Below are positions 12,514 through 24,720 of a DNA stretch of 64,000 nt, piece after piece; the stretch's first letter is position 1; the number at the start of each line of letters is the position of its first letter. The stretch is taken from the NCBI GenBank assembly GCA_021464415.1, contig CM038467.1, forward strand, positions 8,635,411 through 8,699,410. Direction: 5' to 3'. Below the pieces are notes generated by a model. It had not been told where the DNA came from. It made no database searches and saw nothing but the letters and a program-made list of their open reading frames with translations. This DNA is from Lonicera japonica (Eukaryota; Streptophyta; Magnoliopsida; Dipsacales; Caprifoliaceae). Made by a program: the position numbers and the translations under genes.

Positions 12514-13839
12514 GAGGAGTGTATTCAATTTGGATTTTATAAAAAAAAATTGAATTTTAAAAGTCCATGGGTATTCAATGGGTATTCAATTGAGAAATCT
12601 TTTAGCATTCAATTAGGATTTTAAAAAGTTTTTTAAAATCTAATAGTATTCAATTAGGAATAAAAATAGTCTTTTAAAATCTTATGATATTCAAAACTTA
12701 ATAAATTTTGAAGGATTTTTTAAGTGAATAGGTTTTGATGGAATTGAGAGTATTTTTATGAATAACAAATCCACCAACAAATATTCTCTTCAAGCAAAAT
12801 ATTTCACTAGGATTTTTTTTCCATCTTTCTCCTAATCTTAGGCATCATTTTCTTGTCTCTATAATATATTAAACCATTTCACTCAATTATCTTTATCTAA
12901 AATCTCTTGTTTTTTCAAACCCTAGGTATTATTTTTTCTTCGTCTCTATAATTTATTTAAATCCCTCTAATTCATTCACTCTATCTAAAAACTTTTTTCG
13001 ATTTAAATACTAATACTTTCAAAGTTTTAATAATTCAAGTAGTTATATTCTTCCGAAACTATATAGATGTTGCCCCCTTAATTTTTTTTCTTCCATTTTA
13101 TGAATTTTTTTAGACGGGAGATGAAAATTGAATAGAAAAGGCAAAAAAAACCAATCCATTGGGATTTTAGACTCGATCCAAACCGTTTGCAGTAGATTTA
13201 TAATTTGCTTATTACTTTAAAATTGTAATTAAAATTCTTTTATTATTTATCTTTTGATTCTTTATTTTAATTAGTTTTTTTGCATGTGCATTTCACGTGG
13301 TTGTAATGCTCGATAAATGTCACTAAGTCCATTAATGAATACGTATATACTAAGAATTGAATAATTAGTATGAAATAAAAATAATAACATATGAACAAAA
13401 GATGGTATCAAATGTAAAATTCAATTAATAATTGTAAGAAAATCATAAAAATTAGTCTCCTAAAAAAAATTTAAGTAAATAGGTGGCCACAAAATAATGA
13501 AAATGAAAATCAAGAGAATAATAATGAGAATGAAGAGGGTTTTGATAATCATAATGATGTTTGAATGTTAATTTAAACTTGTCTTTACATTTTTTATAAT
13601 GTTACTTTAAACTTGTAATTAATTTATTTTATTGTTTGTTTTTTTATTTTTTTGATGAACTTATTAAAATCTATAAAAATCTATGGACTTATTAAAATCT
13701 ATATAAATCTAAAAAAATACATGCATTAAAATCTGTCAAATTTTATTATGATTTAAAACAATCCAAAAACTTAACAAAATCTACGATTTTAAAAAGTCAG
13801 TTAAAATCTTTTAAAATCTGAATTAAATACACACCCCTC
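12514..13839. mobile_element. Non-autonomous DNA transposon with degenerate terminal repeats
   Basis: The left end reads GAGGAGTGTATTCAATTTGG and the right end, reverse-complemented, reads GAGGGGTGTGTATTTAATTC. Both run on into GATTTTAT/AAA. These imperfect inverted ends enclose 1.3 kb of A/T-rich DNA, with ATTCAATT-like words scattered on the left and AAAATCT-like words on the right. Flanks AAATTCA and AAATTAA may be a decayed target duplication. There is no transposase. This end type is common in plant genomes; the superfamily is not assigned. Confidence 0.55.
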
Positions 13840-14386
13840 AAATTAAAAAATAATCCAAACAAATCTCATTAAAATATAAACTCCCAGTCATTTATCTAAG
13901 GTGGCGGTTTCGGAGGAACTACACTTCCTCTTCAATGATGTCGTCAAAAAAAACAACAGCGGTGTATCAGTAAAAAGCTACCGAGAGAGATTACAAATCT
14001 AAAATGCAGACGAACTAATCTTAAATTAAAACGATCTTTCTCCAAATTTTGATTTGCAGGTTCCAAAACTATACTTAGACAAAAAAAATTAGGAAGAAAT
14101 CAAATTAGCCCAATTTTTTTAATTAATGGCATTTAAAAGTTCAGGGTGTTAAACAACGTGGAATGTCTTAACTTGAAATTTGAAGAAAACGCGTGTAGAA
14201 GATGGGCACCGGTGATGTTCTGTTTTCGCACTCCATTAAATGAACCCTAACCCTTAATTTCCTTTCTTTATCCTTCTAAATACTAAACCCAAAAATTAAA
14301 CTAATTTTTTGTCATTTGTAATGTAAAATCAAGAGAAAAATTAAACCTATTTTGGTGTTTTCGATAAATTCTTTGTACAGATCCGA

Positions 14387-14605
14387 TTATGCATTGATTG
14401 ATATGCCAGATTTGAAGAATAAAATCATGATAATTGCGTTGCTGAGGAGGAAGATGAAGAATGGGCTTATAATGAAGGAGATGAGTTGGCGGATGTAATA
14501 GCCAGAAGTTTTGACGGCGAACGGAATGCAAATTGAAGTCCACGAGAAGAAGAGGAGAGGTGAAGATTTGCAGAGAGAGTGAGCAGTGAAGAGAGAGAGA
14601 GAGAG
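14387..14605 (-). pseudogene. Fragment of a small hydrophobic plant protein gene
   Basis: An open frame encodes PFAVKTSGYYIRQLISFIIS followed by PFFIFLLSNAIIMILFFKSG and a stop after GISINA. This resembles the conserved hydrophobic N-terminal segment of a plant-specific protein family (often with DUF761/DUF4408 annotation), in which an AVK-x-S-x-Y motif is followed by SP-FVF--GNAI--LF-KSG. The frame has no ATG upstream of the homologous part, and the soluble C-terminal part is missing, so it looks truncated at both ends. A (GA)n tract at about 14590-14611 and a TATAAAAG word upstream (minus strand, near 14638) remain. The family name is from memory and uncertain. Confidence 0.4.
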
Positions 14606-15026
14606 AGAGATGGTGATTGAATTATCCAACTTTTATATTTTTTAACGCATGTCTGTCTTAAGTTTTGTATTAATAATACTGGGCAAATTCAAAAAAAACT
14701 ATTACTTTTTTAGTGTTCTTGGCAATTATTTTTTTTTAGACAGAAGGTTCAAGTCTCTCATCTTAATTATAATATTAAAAAAAAAATAATGAGGTTTGAA
14801 CATGTAATCTTTCTAAATTTAAGTAGGTGTCAAGATGAACGCGCTCTTTTATCATTTGTTGGTAAAGTCCAAGTGGGTGCCTCTAGTTTGGAATTATAAT
14901 ATTGATATTGTTAATTTACTAAAAAAGCTTAAATATATGTAATGTGTGTTTTTTTTCCGTCAATAATTTAACACGAACATAAATATCTGATATAAAAATT
15001 GACATATTAAATGTGGACATTATATA

Positions 15027-15309
15027 CTCCCTCCGTTCTAATTTAATTGTCCACTATTATATTTATAGTTGTCTCAAAATAATTGTTCACTTTCTAAATT
15101 TAGCATGTCATTAATTACAACAATTTTTTTATTTCCACTATTACCTTTTAAGCTCCCTCACTTTCTTTATTTTGGGTCCCGCCACATTTTTTTATTGGAA
15201 GAAAAGTAAAGGCCAATTTTGCAAATAAGTATTCTCTCTTGCATTAATTATTATGTCTCCTTAATTTTAAGTTTTTCAAAGTGTGACAATTAAATTGGGA
15301 CGGATGGAG
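15027..15309. mobile_element. Stowaway MITE (Tc1/mariner type)
   Basis: The 283-bp element starts CTCCCTCCGTTCTAATTTAA and its right end, reverse-complemented, starts CTCCATCCGTCCCAATTTAA; both continue into TTGTC. The ends match the plant Stowaway consensus CTCCCTCCGTCCC. It is flanked on both sides by the dinucleotide TA, the expected target duplication. The two ends are well conserved. It carries no coding capacity. Confidence 0.92.
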
Positions 15310-15994
15310 TATTGGTAAAAAGAACATTATTACAATTTATTATAACTAATGAGTGATTGACACATTAATATGTCAATTTTTTATGTCAAAATTTTATTTC
15401 CATATAGAATTACTCAAGTTGCAAGCTTTAAGTTAGAGAAAAATATGCATTGCCATTAGATCATTACCTTGCTCATTAAACATTTTCAAATTTAATTTAC
15501 ATATCCACGTATATAAAAATAACATGAACAAAATTAAAAATACCGAATTTAGTGTCATAACCTTCGAAACTCTCTTCCAATTTATAATCGTATAGACATG
15601 GCATAAAATGTAACACTAGGATAAGTTGGAAAAAATGTGGCTTCTCGAAATATTTATGTACCACTTGTATATAGAGAATCTTCATATATACATCATTTTC
15701 TTTTAATAAAATAACACACTCTCTTTTTTAAAGAGAAATATGGTTCAATTTTTTTACAAAATTCGATAAACCAGCATTTTTATTATTGTAAATGCTGGTC
15801 AATTATAATTTTTCTTTTTATTCATCAGATACACACTAAAACTCGGAAATCTTGAGCTTAGAAAATGCCTTTAGGTTTTTCATCTGGAGTCACTGTTCAT
15901 CATTTATCATTCTTGTTTTTTGTCATAGTGTCATTTGACTCATTTTATTAATTATTAATTTTTATTTGTGTCCATTAGAGCATCGAATTTTTCC

Positions 15995-16672
15995 AAATAC
16001 TCTAAAAGACACTAGGCAGACTTAGGACGGCCATATAGTGCCTAGGCGGAGCCTAGATGGTTAGGCACTAGGCGGTTATTTTTTTAATATTTTTAAATAT
16101 AAATACATATATATAATACTTGCACAAAGTAAAAACACGTGAAACAGTCATTAGATTCATTGTCCAAAACAAAATTTAACACGGAGTCGCATCCATATGT
16201 AATTATCAATTTATTTTAAGTAGCAACAACAACAACAAGAACAATAATAATAATAATAAGCTAGTGAAAAGAAAAGGCAACGATGAAAGAAAAATAAGAA
16301 GAAAGTTCAAAATAAGATTGAGGAAGTAAGATAGTATGATGTGTTTGTAACTAGTCAAAGCGAGTTCTTCTTAAACGTATTCTTGCAATTGCAATTGTTA
16401 GCTAGGGTTTCGTTTCAATCAGATGAATGAAAGATGAATTTACTTACGATAGTTGATAGATTGTATCTACTTCTTTAAATGGTAATTTTTTTAACAAAAA
16501 GAGAAATAAGCAACTCCTTAAAAATAGAAAAAACAATATAAAAAATATAAGTCTATTCGTTTAACCCGCTTAACTTCAGCCCAGTCTAGTCACCCATCTA
16601 ATTTATCCTAGTGCCTAATCGAGACCTTGGACACCGCCAAAATGATCTCCTATCCTGCCTTTTAGAACACTG
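15995..16672. mobile_element. Degenerate element with CCTAGGCGG-type subterminal repeats
   Basis: The left part has CTCTAAAAGACACTAGGCAG and repeated GCCTAGGCGG and ACTAGGCGG words. The right part, reverse-complemented, has TTCTAAAAGGCAGGATAGG, GGCGGTGTCC and TTAGGCACTAGG. Such ends are frequent in small plant DNA transposons, probably hAT-related (from memory). Ends and target duplication are not exact, so the boundaries are approximate. Confidence 0.4.
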
Positions 16673-17538
16673 ATTTTACCCCTAACAAAATGTTATAGCG
16701 AATTAGTCTCTTGCCTAGAATGCTCTACCACTGAGCAAACATGCCAACTGAAATAACCCTCTACCATCAGGCAAGTCTAAATGCTACAATTTGAGTAACT
16801 AGTTATTCAACCCAGCTCACTCATATTGCACTTTGAATATCAGCTTTTCCTTACTTTAATTTATTTTTCAAAAGCTTATAGCATCAAACCCATTTATTAA
16901 TTTTTCTTTAATAAAATAATCTTTTAGTTAATCAATTCATCTTACACTTCAAACCTCGCTTTTTCTTTGTTTAATTTCTTTTTCAAAAATTTATATCAAA
17001 TCCATTCAATTTATTTATCTTTTGCTAAAATTATAATATTATTTTATTTATCAAAAAGACTCGCATGTTTGTAAAACTACATCTTCACCAAAAAGTAAAA
17101 ATAGTTAAAGAGTAACCGTTAAAACTAGTGCTTCTTAATGTTGTATCTCACATTCATTTATTTCATTCATCTACATTTAAAATTGGGGAGCATAAGTTAA
17201 CTATAGCCCAATCCCTTTATACACGAAGCTACACAGAGGACAATTCTTCCTTCACGATATGTTGAAGGACACAAAGGACTCTCCCCTTCAAAAGAAAGTG
17301 AGTGAGAAACGAAACTTCCTGTTAAAGCGATGAAGCACATTCACTGACCACGATTTCGCTTCCACGGCTACATCCCCACTCGAAAGGAAACAAAACTATG
17401 AAGTTCCCGTAAATCTTTTATTGTATTGTCACCATCAAACTACAGTCACCTTCATGTAAATTTTGATCGATAACAGATATACATACGCGCAGAGATGCAC
17501 ATTAGAACATTGGTTACTTGGAATACATATATATATAT

Positions 17539-18509
17539 AGAGTGCCGTTCGTGTACGCACCAATGCGTACGCATTGGTGCCAAAATTTCCGCTGCTGGGC
17601 CCCACGTGAGAGAGGCATTTTCAACTCCAACCAAAGACTAAAATTATCATTTTCCAACTCCATTTCCTCCTTTCTCTCTACTGTTAATGGTTTCTCTCTC
17701 TACACATACCCTCGCAGCAGCAGGCAGCACACGACGTAGCACCCGTCGGCGAATTTCCAGCAGCTCACCCACACCCACGCCGTTCTCTCTCTATACAAAC
17801 CCATTCTCTCTACACACAACAACACACAAGCCGTTCTCTCTCTACACACAGCAGCACACACCCCAAATTTCAACATTCAAAACGAAAAATTGTTAACCCT
17901 AAATTTCAACAGTCAATCATCATCATCAAGCAAGAATCGAAATTAGACAAAACCCACCCAAAGTCGACATTCAAACGGATTTTTCAATCAGAGACCCATT
18001 CTTCTCCATTTGTGCAAAAATCAGAGACCCATCAAGCAAGAATCGAAATTAGACACAAATAATTGGAAAGCTGACAAGTTGCAATGGAGCTTAGCTTGTG
18101 TGTAGAGAGAGAACAGCGGAAAATTGTTAACCCCCAAATTTCAACAGTCAACCATCATCATCAAGCAAGAATCGAAATTAAACACAAACCCACCAAAAGT
18201 CGACATCATCATCATAATGTGTGCTGCTGTGTGTAGAGAAAGAGTAGGTTTGTGTAGAGAGAGAACGGCGTGGGTGTGGGTGTGCTGCCTGAAATTCGCC
18301 GACGGGTGCTGCGTCGTGTGCTGCCTGCTGCTGCGAGGGTATGTGTAGAGAGAGAAACCATTAACAGTAGAGAGAAAGGAGGAAATGGAGTTGGAAAATG
18401 ATAATTTTAGTCTTTGGTTGGAGTTGAAAATGCCTCTCTCACGTGGGGCCCAGCAGCGGAAATTTTGGCACCAATGCGTACGCATTGGTGCGTACACGAA
18501 CGGCACTCT
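17539..18509. mobile_element. Foldback element 1, about 970 bp, inserted in a (TA)n tract
   Basis: The left arm (17539-17806) and right arm (18242-18509) are inverted copies of about 268 bp with only a few differences, so most of the element is a giant imperfect palindrome. Both ends read AGAGTGCCGTTCG next to TATATATA. Inside each arm sits a 24-base perfect palindrome (17557-17580 on the left) centred on GCGTAC. The core between the arms carries two direct copies, about 233 bp apart, of a segment beginning TTGTTAACCC (near 17890 and 18123). High arm identity suggests recent movement or gene conversion. No transposase is present. Foldback MULE-like or Micron-like MITEs are the closest known types; the family is not assigned. 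Confidence 0.85.
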
Positions 18510-18749
18510 ATATATATATATATATTCAAGAGTTCACCAAGCATTCTCCATCATATATGCCAACTAAAATCAAGCGATGGTAAAATAAAATAACAAGTTC
18601 ACCTCTGAAGTAAGTCGAAGAAAAATAAAAATACATCTCAATAAGGATTGTAATAATGGCATGGAAAAGCAACCGATAAGTAAATCCCAGTATCTCAACT
18701 TTATCATTCCACAACATTTGACTTTTCTTTTTCTTTTTTTTAACCTACT

Positions 18750-21700
18750 TCAAAGATCAATGACACGAGACAACTTCTGAATTCGGTTCAACAAAAAGTC
18801 CCCTTGCTTAATAGTCGCTTGGTAAAGTGCATTCTTTGCATCCGGCCTATTGGTTTCTAATACTCCTGCTACTTTATCAATCTTGCAATGAAGCTTCCCT
18901 GCTGCAATAAAACGTGACAGCTCCCTGGAGACAAATGGAAAATACTTAGTTCAATACGTGTACAACAAAAATAACAACCAAATCTATATAATAAGGGAGA
19001 ATAGTATTTACATCCTAAAAATGTATAAGGGGTAAGAGATTGGAGGTTTGAGATCGACAAGATGCTTTTTCAAGGGTTGATATTGCTTTTGGCACAGGTT
19101 CTCGTTGCACAACAAAGCATATAGATATATGTGTATATTATATATCAAAGGCTATACTGAATATGTATCCATCAAAATATAGCTTACAAGTCAATGAAAT
19201 CCACTGTGACCCCAAATGCCTTTGCCATTGCATCAATGGTGACGCTCTTGTATGATTCCAGGAACTGGGAATAAACAACTGTCCTAATCTCCCTCATGTA
19301 ATACCGGAAGTGTGGATGTAGGTAACGATCCAATTTAATATGCTCCGTCAGCCCAGCTGAAAGTCATACAGAGATACTTTCAAATTTAGCAAACTACATG
19401 GAGTACTAATAGAATGAGTTGGGCATCAATCACGTGCAAATACTAGCAGAGATGTAAGGAGGAGTATGTTAACTCTCGGTTCGAACATGTGGCATTCAGT
19501 TGTTACTTTAAAGTGGACAATTATTGCTTGAAGAATCATACAAAATAAGCTGCCTTTTTATGTGAATTTGCAGCAGATAGGTTTTCAGTTAGCTTCGAAG
19601 TGCTGTTGTTGTAAGGTTGTATCTCAGACGGTGTGTGTTGATCATGTTCTTGCTCAAAGTAGTGCCGCTCGAAGATTGGGGAGAGTCATGGAAGCAAAGT
19701 TGAATGTTCAAAGTTCTTCTACTTTGATTTCTTTAAAGCTGAATGAATGGTGGTTGGTTAAGGCTAAGTTTCCATGTCATAAACTATCCTCTCTCTAATT
19801 CCTATGGCCATTTGTTGGGAACTGCAGAAATACAGAAATCTAGTGAAATATGAAGGGAAATATCTCTCTTTTGCAAACTTATGTGCTAATGTTGAGGATT
19901 CTGTGGTTTCACTGCTTAGTGGGCATCATATTCTGAAAAAAAGAGTTTGTCAACATGAGGTTTGGCTTAAGGAGTTCAAAATTCAGTTTAATGCTATCCA
20001 GCATCATAGTTTTATGATTACCAAGTGGCTTAAGTCTGTTGCTGGTTTGGTGAAATTAAATATTCATGCTGTTGCAAAGAAAATCCGGGTTTAGACGGTT
20101 GTGTGCTGTTTACTGAGGTCTTTTTACTGGGATTTTGTCATGGGCTGGGGCCCATTTTTTTGGCAGAGTACAAACAAGAAAACAGAGGCTTTGGTTTTGC
20201 TGAATGGATTAAAATTGTGCCTGGATAAAGACTACACAAAGGTAGAGGTTGAGAGTGATTCTCTTGTGCTGGTGCAGACTATAAACAGGAGGTTGCAGCC
20301 TCTATAGTCGATTAGCTATGAGTTGAAGACCTGAGATTTGATGAAGCACACTGAATGCTCAGTTGAGCAAACTTTTTGAGAGAGCAAAATGGGTGCAGGT
20401 GTCTTAGCCAATTCGGTTTTAAAGAAAGTAAAGAGTTGTTTTTTGACAGATGGGATGCTATTCCTAGAGTGCTTAGGGGAATTGTTAAGCTGGATAAATG
20501 TGGTTGTGTAATATTCATTGTAAGAACTTTTATTTTTCTAGTTCAGTAAATATGCTGGGGTTTTCCCCTAGTGTTATCAGTTTCAAGAATGTAAGGAACT
20601 AACAATTATCAAGACCACCGAATCTTTCCATAGGAAAAACAAAATCGCAGTCAAAGGAGTGCATTTTCCAAGATATATATTGCCAAATGATGTAACCTTG
20701 GCAAAATCACAAGAGAAAGGGATAGTCCTACACAACAATGAAGTGGATAAAGCAAACTTGCTTACCGAATGCGGAGAAAAATGATTTATATTGACAATCA
20801 TATAGAGAATTCAAAAACTCAGACAAGTACGGGATTTTTCCAATTACAGTCAGGATCTCAGGAGCATCCACTACCTATCACAAACAGCAATAAGAATATC
20901 ACTTTCATACTCAAAATGAGAAAAATAATTAAAAAAGTCTAGGGAAAAAGGGCAAGCATGTTAAGATATGACTTAGCGGTGGCAAGATTAAATACCTTTT
21001 GTTTCAAGGAAACTCTATCCAATGTTATAATGCTTGTGAGGACAGTGTAGAATATGAATGTGTCGTAAGTAAAAAGCTCGTAAGTTGTGAACGTTGAGAT
21101 AGAATCAAGGAAGAAATCAGCTGCTTTCTTAAAGTTACGAGTTGACATACAGTACAAGCCTTCGTATACTTTCAAACGATTCTTCCTTTCCCAGTCACCT
21201 CCTTCCTCAAATAACCTGTGATTGATGTGTTATGAGTGGAGTTAAAGGTTCAAGTACAAAGTTTGAAACAATAGTAATTGCACAAGTGTTTAAACAAAGA
21301 AACGCTTATTTATCCACTTACTTCTTCGCTTTATCAATGCTTTTGGAGATAAGGTCAAAATCCATGTAGAAAAAACCAATCTGTAGTGTATGGAACACCA
21401 AGTCCATCCTTTGCCCAACTGCAACTGTTTTACTCTCAGTTAACTTGAGTTGTTCCAATGCCTTCTCCTAGGCTCATCAAAAGGGAATATAAATGTTGAG
21501 AAAGTTCACATCACGGACACAAATAAAGCAGGCAGAAACATAAGATTTCTCATTGTTACCTACCTTGTCACCAATTCGAATGTAAAACAAGGACTTCGCT
21601 AAATGAGCTTCTCGAACTTCACTTTCACCCAAGTTTTCTTCAGCATCAGTAATCCTAAGCAAATTGACCAAATAGATATCAGTGGAAAGTACTAGCTGCC

Positions 21701-22923
21701 ATGTGCACCCTTAGAACAAACCAAACCAAAACACTGTGAAATCTTGCCTGGAATGCAAGGTCTGACTGGAACAACCTACTGAATCATAGATGCGCTCACG
21801 GCTCACATTAGTAGTTAACATCACTACTCGGTAATCATCCACAACATTCAAAAGTGGACCATTTTCAAAAGGGATGTGGTACCCATTAAATTATACATAC
21901 AAGTTAGGACTTCAGCCTATCGTACAAACGCCAAATACCAAATGCTTCGATACAAACACACACAAGAGTGAAAAAGAAAAAAAATCACAAAATCCAGCAT
22001 ACACAAAGTTGAACAAAGCTACATGATGAATTGGTGCATTGAATGTTGATGCTGTTGTGATCCCCAATCAGGTGAACAGGAAGAAAGAAAATGACAGTAG
22101 CAAAAGCAAAACCGCAATGACAATTAAAGCTGGCATTTTACTTAATTGCACCCATATACCAGTGAATAACTAATGATCCACCCAATCTCAAAAGTTCTGC
22201 AGAAAACTGAACAGCAAGCACCCGTAACCAACATAGCTAAAAGATTGAATTCAAACCATTCCATATATTTCTACAAGAGAGAACCACTAACATGGCGAGT
22301 TCACTAGTATTCTTACTATCCCCAAACAAAAATTTAACAATGATTACAACTATCCCAGGAGCAAACAATTACAGGTCAGAGAGGAACACCAGTCAAAATA
22401 ACCTAGTATAAAACAAACCTAAGGGTTTCCTTCCAAAGGCTAACTTAGAACTGAACCAATAAGTAGACAGAAGCATAATATTCCAACCCTAGCAGAGTAA
22501 GGTCAATTATGAGACTTTGCATCGAATTTTAGGGTACTATATACAGAAAAAGAGTAGACACGAATTTACGGGGAACAAACTTACTTTTCATCAAGCTTCT
22601 TGAGTTCGTCTTCGATCTTAGCGCGCATCGAATCCAGCACCTTCTGATCCAAATTCAGCACTGAACTGGCGGCTAGGGTTTCGTAGAGGGGAGCCATGTC
22701 TGCAACAAAAACAACAGCCAATGAAGAGTAGAATAAACGGAATGATGATCTGAAAATAAGTGGAATCTAACAAGAAAAGAATGGTTACCGTCGGCTACGA
22801 CGGAGGCGAGGACCTCGTCACGGAGGCGGACTTTGTCGATGTCTTCAACATCGGGATGAGTGAGGAGGAATAGCTTGTTGGCCAGCACTAGGTGAGGTTG
22901 CTGTGTATCCTCTTGACCTTCCA

Positions 22924-22924
<1 letters not shown>
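18750..22924 (-). CDS. RPN7: 26S proteasome regulatory lid subunit RPN7 (PSMD6)
   Basis: Eight exons join in frame to 386 residues: 22924-22789, 22699-22585, 21654-21564, 21467-21322, 21215-20996, 20874-20766, 19356-19188 and 18924-18750. The product matches plant RPN7 along its length: [16 protein letters not shown] near the N-terminus, helical repeats ([40 protein letters not shown]) and a C-terminal PCI domain ending [17 protein letters not shown]7 is a scaffold subunit of the proteasome lid, linking other PCI subunits in the horseshoe around the RPN11 deubiquitinase; it acts in cytosol and nucleus. The length equals the usual plant length. All junctions are GT-AG. The 5' leader carries a long TC microsatellite that ends three bases before the ATG. 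Intron 6 is enlarged by an antisense LINE fragment. The ATG at 22924 is preceded by a GTG codon and is the natural start. Confidence 0.97.
19540..20570 (+). mobile_element. Truncated LINE remnant in RPN7 intron 6, antisense to RPN7
   Basis: Plus-strand frames encode the 3' part of a plant L1-type LINE ORF2. First comes a Cys-rich stretch ending [20 protein letters not shown], like the zinc-binding region after reverse transcriptase, with [18 protein letters not shown] and [14 protein letters not shown]. After a frameshift near 20060-20100 comes a plant-type RNase H (RVT_3) region with [13 protein letters not shown] and [18 protein letters not shown], which keep the conserved Glu and Asp. The first RNase H Asp region is damaged ([11 protein letters not shown] then stop). 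No reverse transcriptase core or endonuclease is present, so the copy is 5'-truncated and dead. It accounts for most of the 1.4-kb intron. Confidence 0.85.

Positions 22925-22926
<2 letters not shown>

Positions 22927-22960
<34 letters not shown>
22927..22960. repeat. (TC)n microsatellite in RPN7 5' leader
   Basis: About sixteen dinucleotide units lie immediately upstream of the RPN7 start, reading GA-rich in the mRNA sense. Dinucleotide runs in plant 5' leaders are common and often length-variable. Confidence 0.9.
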
Positions 22961-22961
<1 letters not shown>

Positions 22962-23152
22962 AGGCGCCTCCTCTTTAACTGATGCAGATTCCTCAGATCG
23001 CTTTGTTTCGGAGTTCCTAGTTAACTTGCAGAGAGAGAAACCAAAGCGTTTATTTATAGAGTTCAATCGATAATTTTAACCCTAAAGTTCAGGAGGGTTG
23101 CAACTTAAACCTTCGGTGTTTTAATTTGTGTAATGTAAATTTTATTGTACAT

Positions 23153-23480
23153 TAAGGTTTTATTTGGTTTACGAAAAAAAAAATTAATTTTTTTATCTTT
23201 TTTGTGAAGGTGGAAAAACTAAATTTTATTCAAATTTTATTTTTTATGTTTGATAAATCATACAAAATATTTAGGTAAGAGTATTATTATCTAAAATTTG
23301 TGTAATAAATGTTTGGAAACCACATGGGAAAATTAATTCCATGTATTTTGGGAGGAATGGTTGTACACCTACTTTCCCCTCTCTCGATAAAGTGTTTTCG
23401 AAATTTGTACTTACCAAACAAAGGAAAAGAACGATTTTCCTTTCCTAAGTGTTAAAATCCGTGAACCAAACGAGACCTAA
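23153..23480. mobile_element. Short MITE-like element upstream of RPN7
   Basis: The left end AAGGTTTTATTTGGTTTACG and the reverse-complemented right end TAGGTCTCGTTTGGTTCACG are alike. The element is about 330 bp, A/T-rich and without coding capacity. A TTA/TAA flank on the two sides fits a three-base target duplication. The family (Harbinger- or hAT-like) is not certain. Confidence 0.55.
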
Positions 23481-24720
23481 GTTGCAATTTCCACCTTTCA
23501 TTTACAACTATTTGAAATAAAATAACGGCGTCTTACGTGATATGCTTGCATGGCGTCCATGTGAACTGTTTGTCTAATTGGCGAGGGGGGTCTCCTTTTG
23601 CGTATCAAGCTCCAACATCTCATCATCAAAGGCAGGTATAGTAGCTTTAGCACATGCATAAAACTAATCCTTCAAGGCTAGTCCTTTGTATTTCAACTTG
23701 AAGTTATTTAAATGTAGACATATCTCAATCACCACTATTATTCTTTCAAAATCCCCGACATTCCAAAACTACTTACACCCCTCACCACCTCCCCCAATAA
23801 CAATGCCATTCATATTGGCCGTCGGCAGAACCTTGGAGGGTAGGGGATCGAGAAACCCCGCCAACAAAACCACGCTCAAGTTACTAAATGGGTAATCGAC
23901 AATTTTAACTCTAAAGAATGTGGGTCAAAAAAATTTCAATTTTTCAAACATCTCCAAAGAAAACATGTAACTCGTTGAGATATTAAAATATCTAACATCC
24001 CTAAAAAAATGTATTTTCAACTTTTTGTCAAGAAAATTATATAGAAAAATAATAAGCAAATAAACTAGTATATTTACTTTGCTGTCATTTATCACCATCT
24101 TCTAACACGTGATTATTTGCATTATAAAATTATCTATTTTAATTCATTAACCATCCCATTTATCACGAACAAGGGTTCAAAACTTGTTACTAATGCAAGT
24201 GATATAACGTTTTTGTAAAATTAAAGTACGAAAGGACAAAATCATTGTCAGATGAAAAACCTAACACAGACTCAAGGCAACAAAATTACTTCTGACTTTA
24301 TATAATAAAAGATATAAAAACTTCATTCACTGATGTTTTAGTGGAGAGTAGTGTAGAACAAGTTGATACATAGTACTAAGATCATGAATCATTTGCTCTA
24401 TGTCTTCACTAAAGTTATTATTTGAAGTCATTTGCTTAATCAAAAATTCATTATTGAGCAGGCTCGAAAGGTATTCATTATATATGTCTAGCATGCACAT
24501 TTTCTTCTTTTGATGTATGTTAATTTTCTTTATGTATTTTTTGTACTCCTTCAGGAGGATAATGTTTCTTACTTGTTTTAGCTAATATGTTTTCGATTCT
24601 TTATAATGCCATCCATTCGTTGAATATGTTGATTTTTTTTTGTGAATTTGCATCATAAAAATATTTGACAAAGCAAAATAAATTCACAATGTCAAATTAA
24701 TTAATAAGTTAAAGATTACC

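Larger units (their letters stand above)
12162..18749. other. Transposon-rich intergenic block
   Basis: This 6.6-kb gap separates the ABC1 kinase start from the RPN7 stop. It contains a DNA-transposon-like element (12514-13839), a decayed gene fragment (14387-14605), a Stowaway MITE (15027-15309), a degenerate element with CCTAGGCGG-type ends (about 15995-16672) and a foldback element (17539-18509). The remaining sequence is A/T-rich with no recognised gene. Confidence 0.7.

Noticed and set aside
16700..16775. A functional tRNA gene
   Set aside because: Only a D-arm-like word is present; acceptor stem, anticodon arm and T-arm are missing.
18141..18506. 121-residue minus-strand frame, with a related plus-strand frame at 17518-17739
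   Set aside because: Both lie in the inverted arms of the foldback element, so the shared protein sequence is explained by the repeat, not by a duplicated gene.
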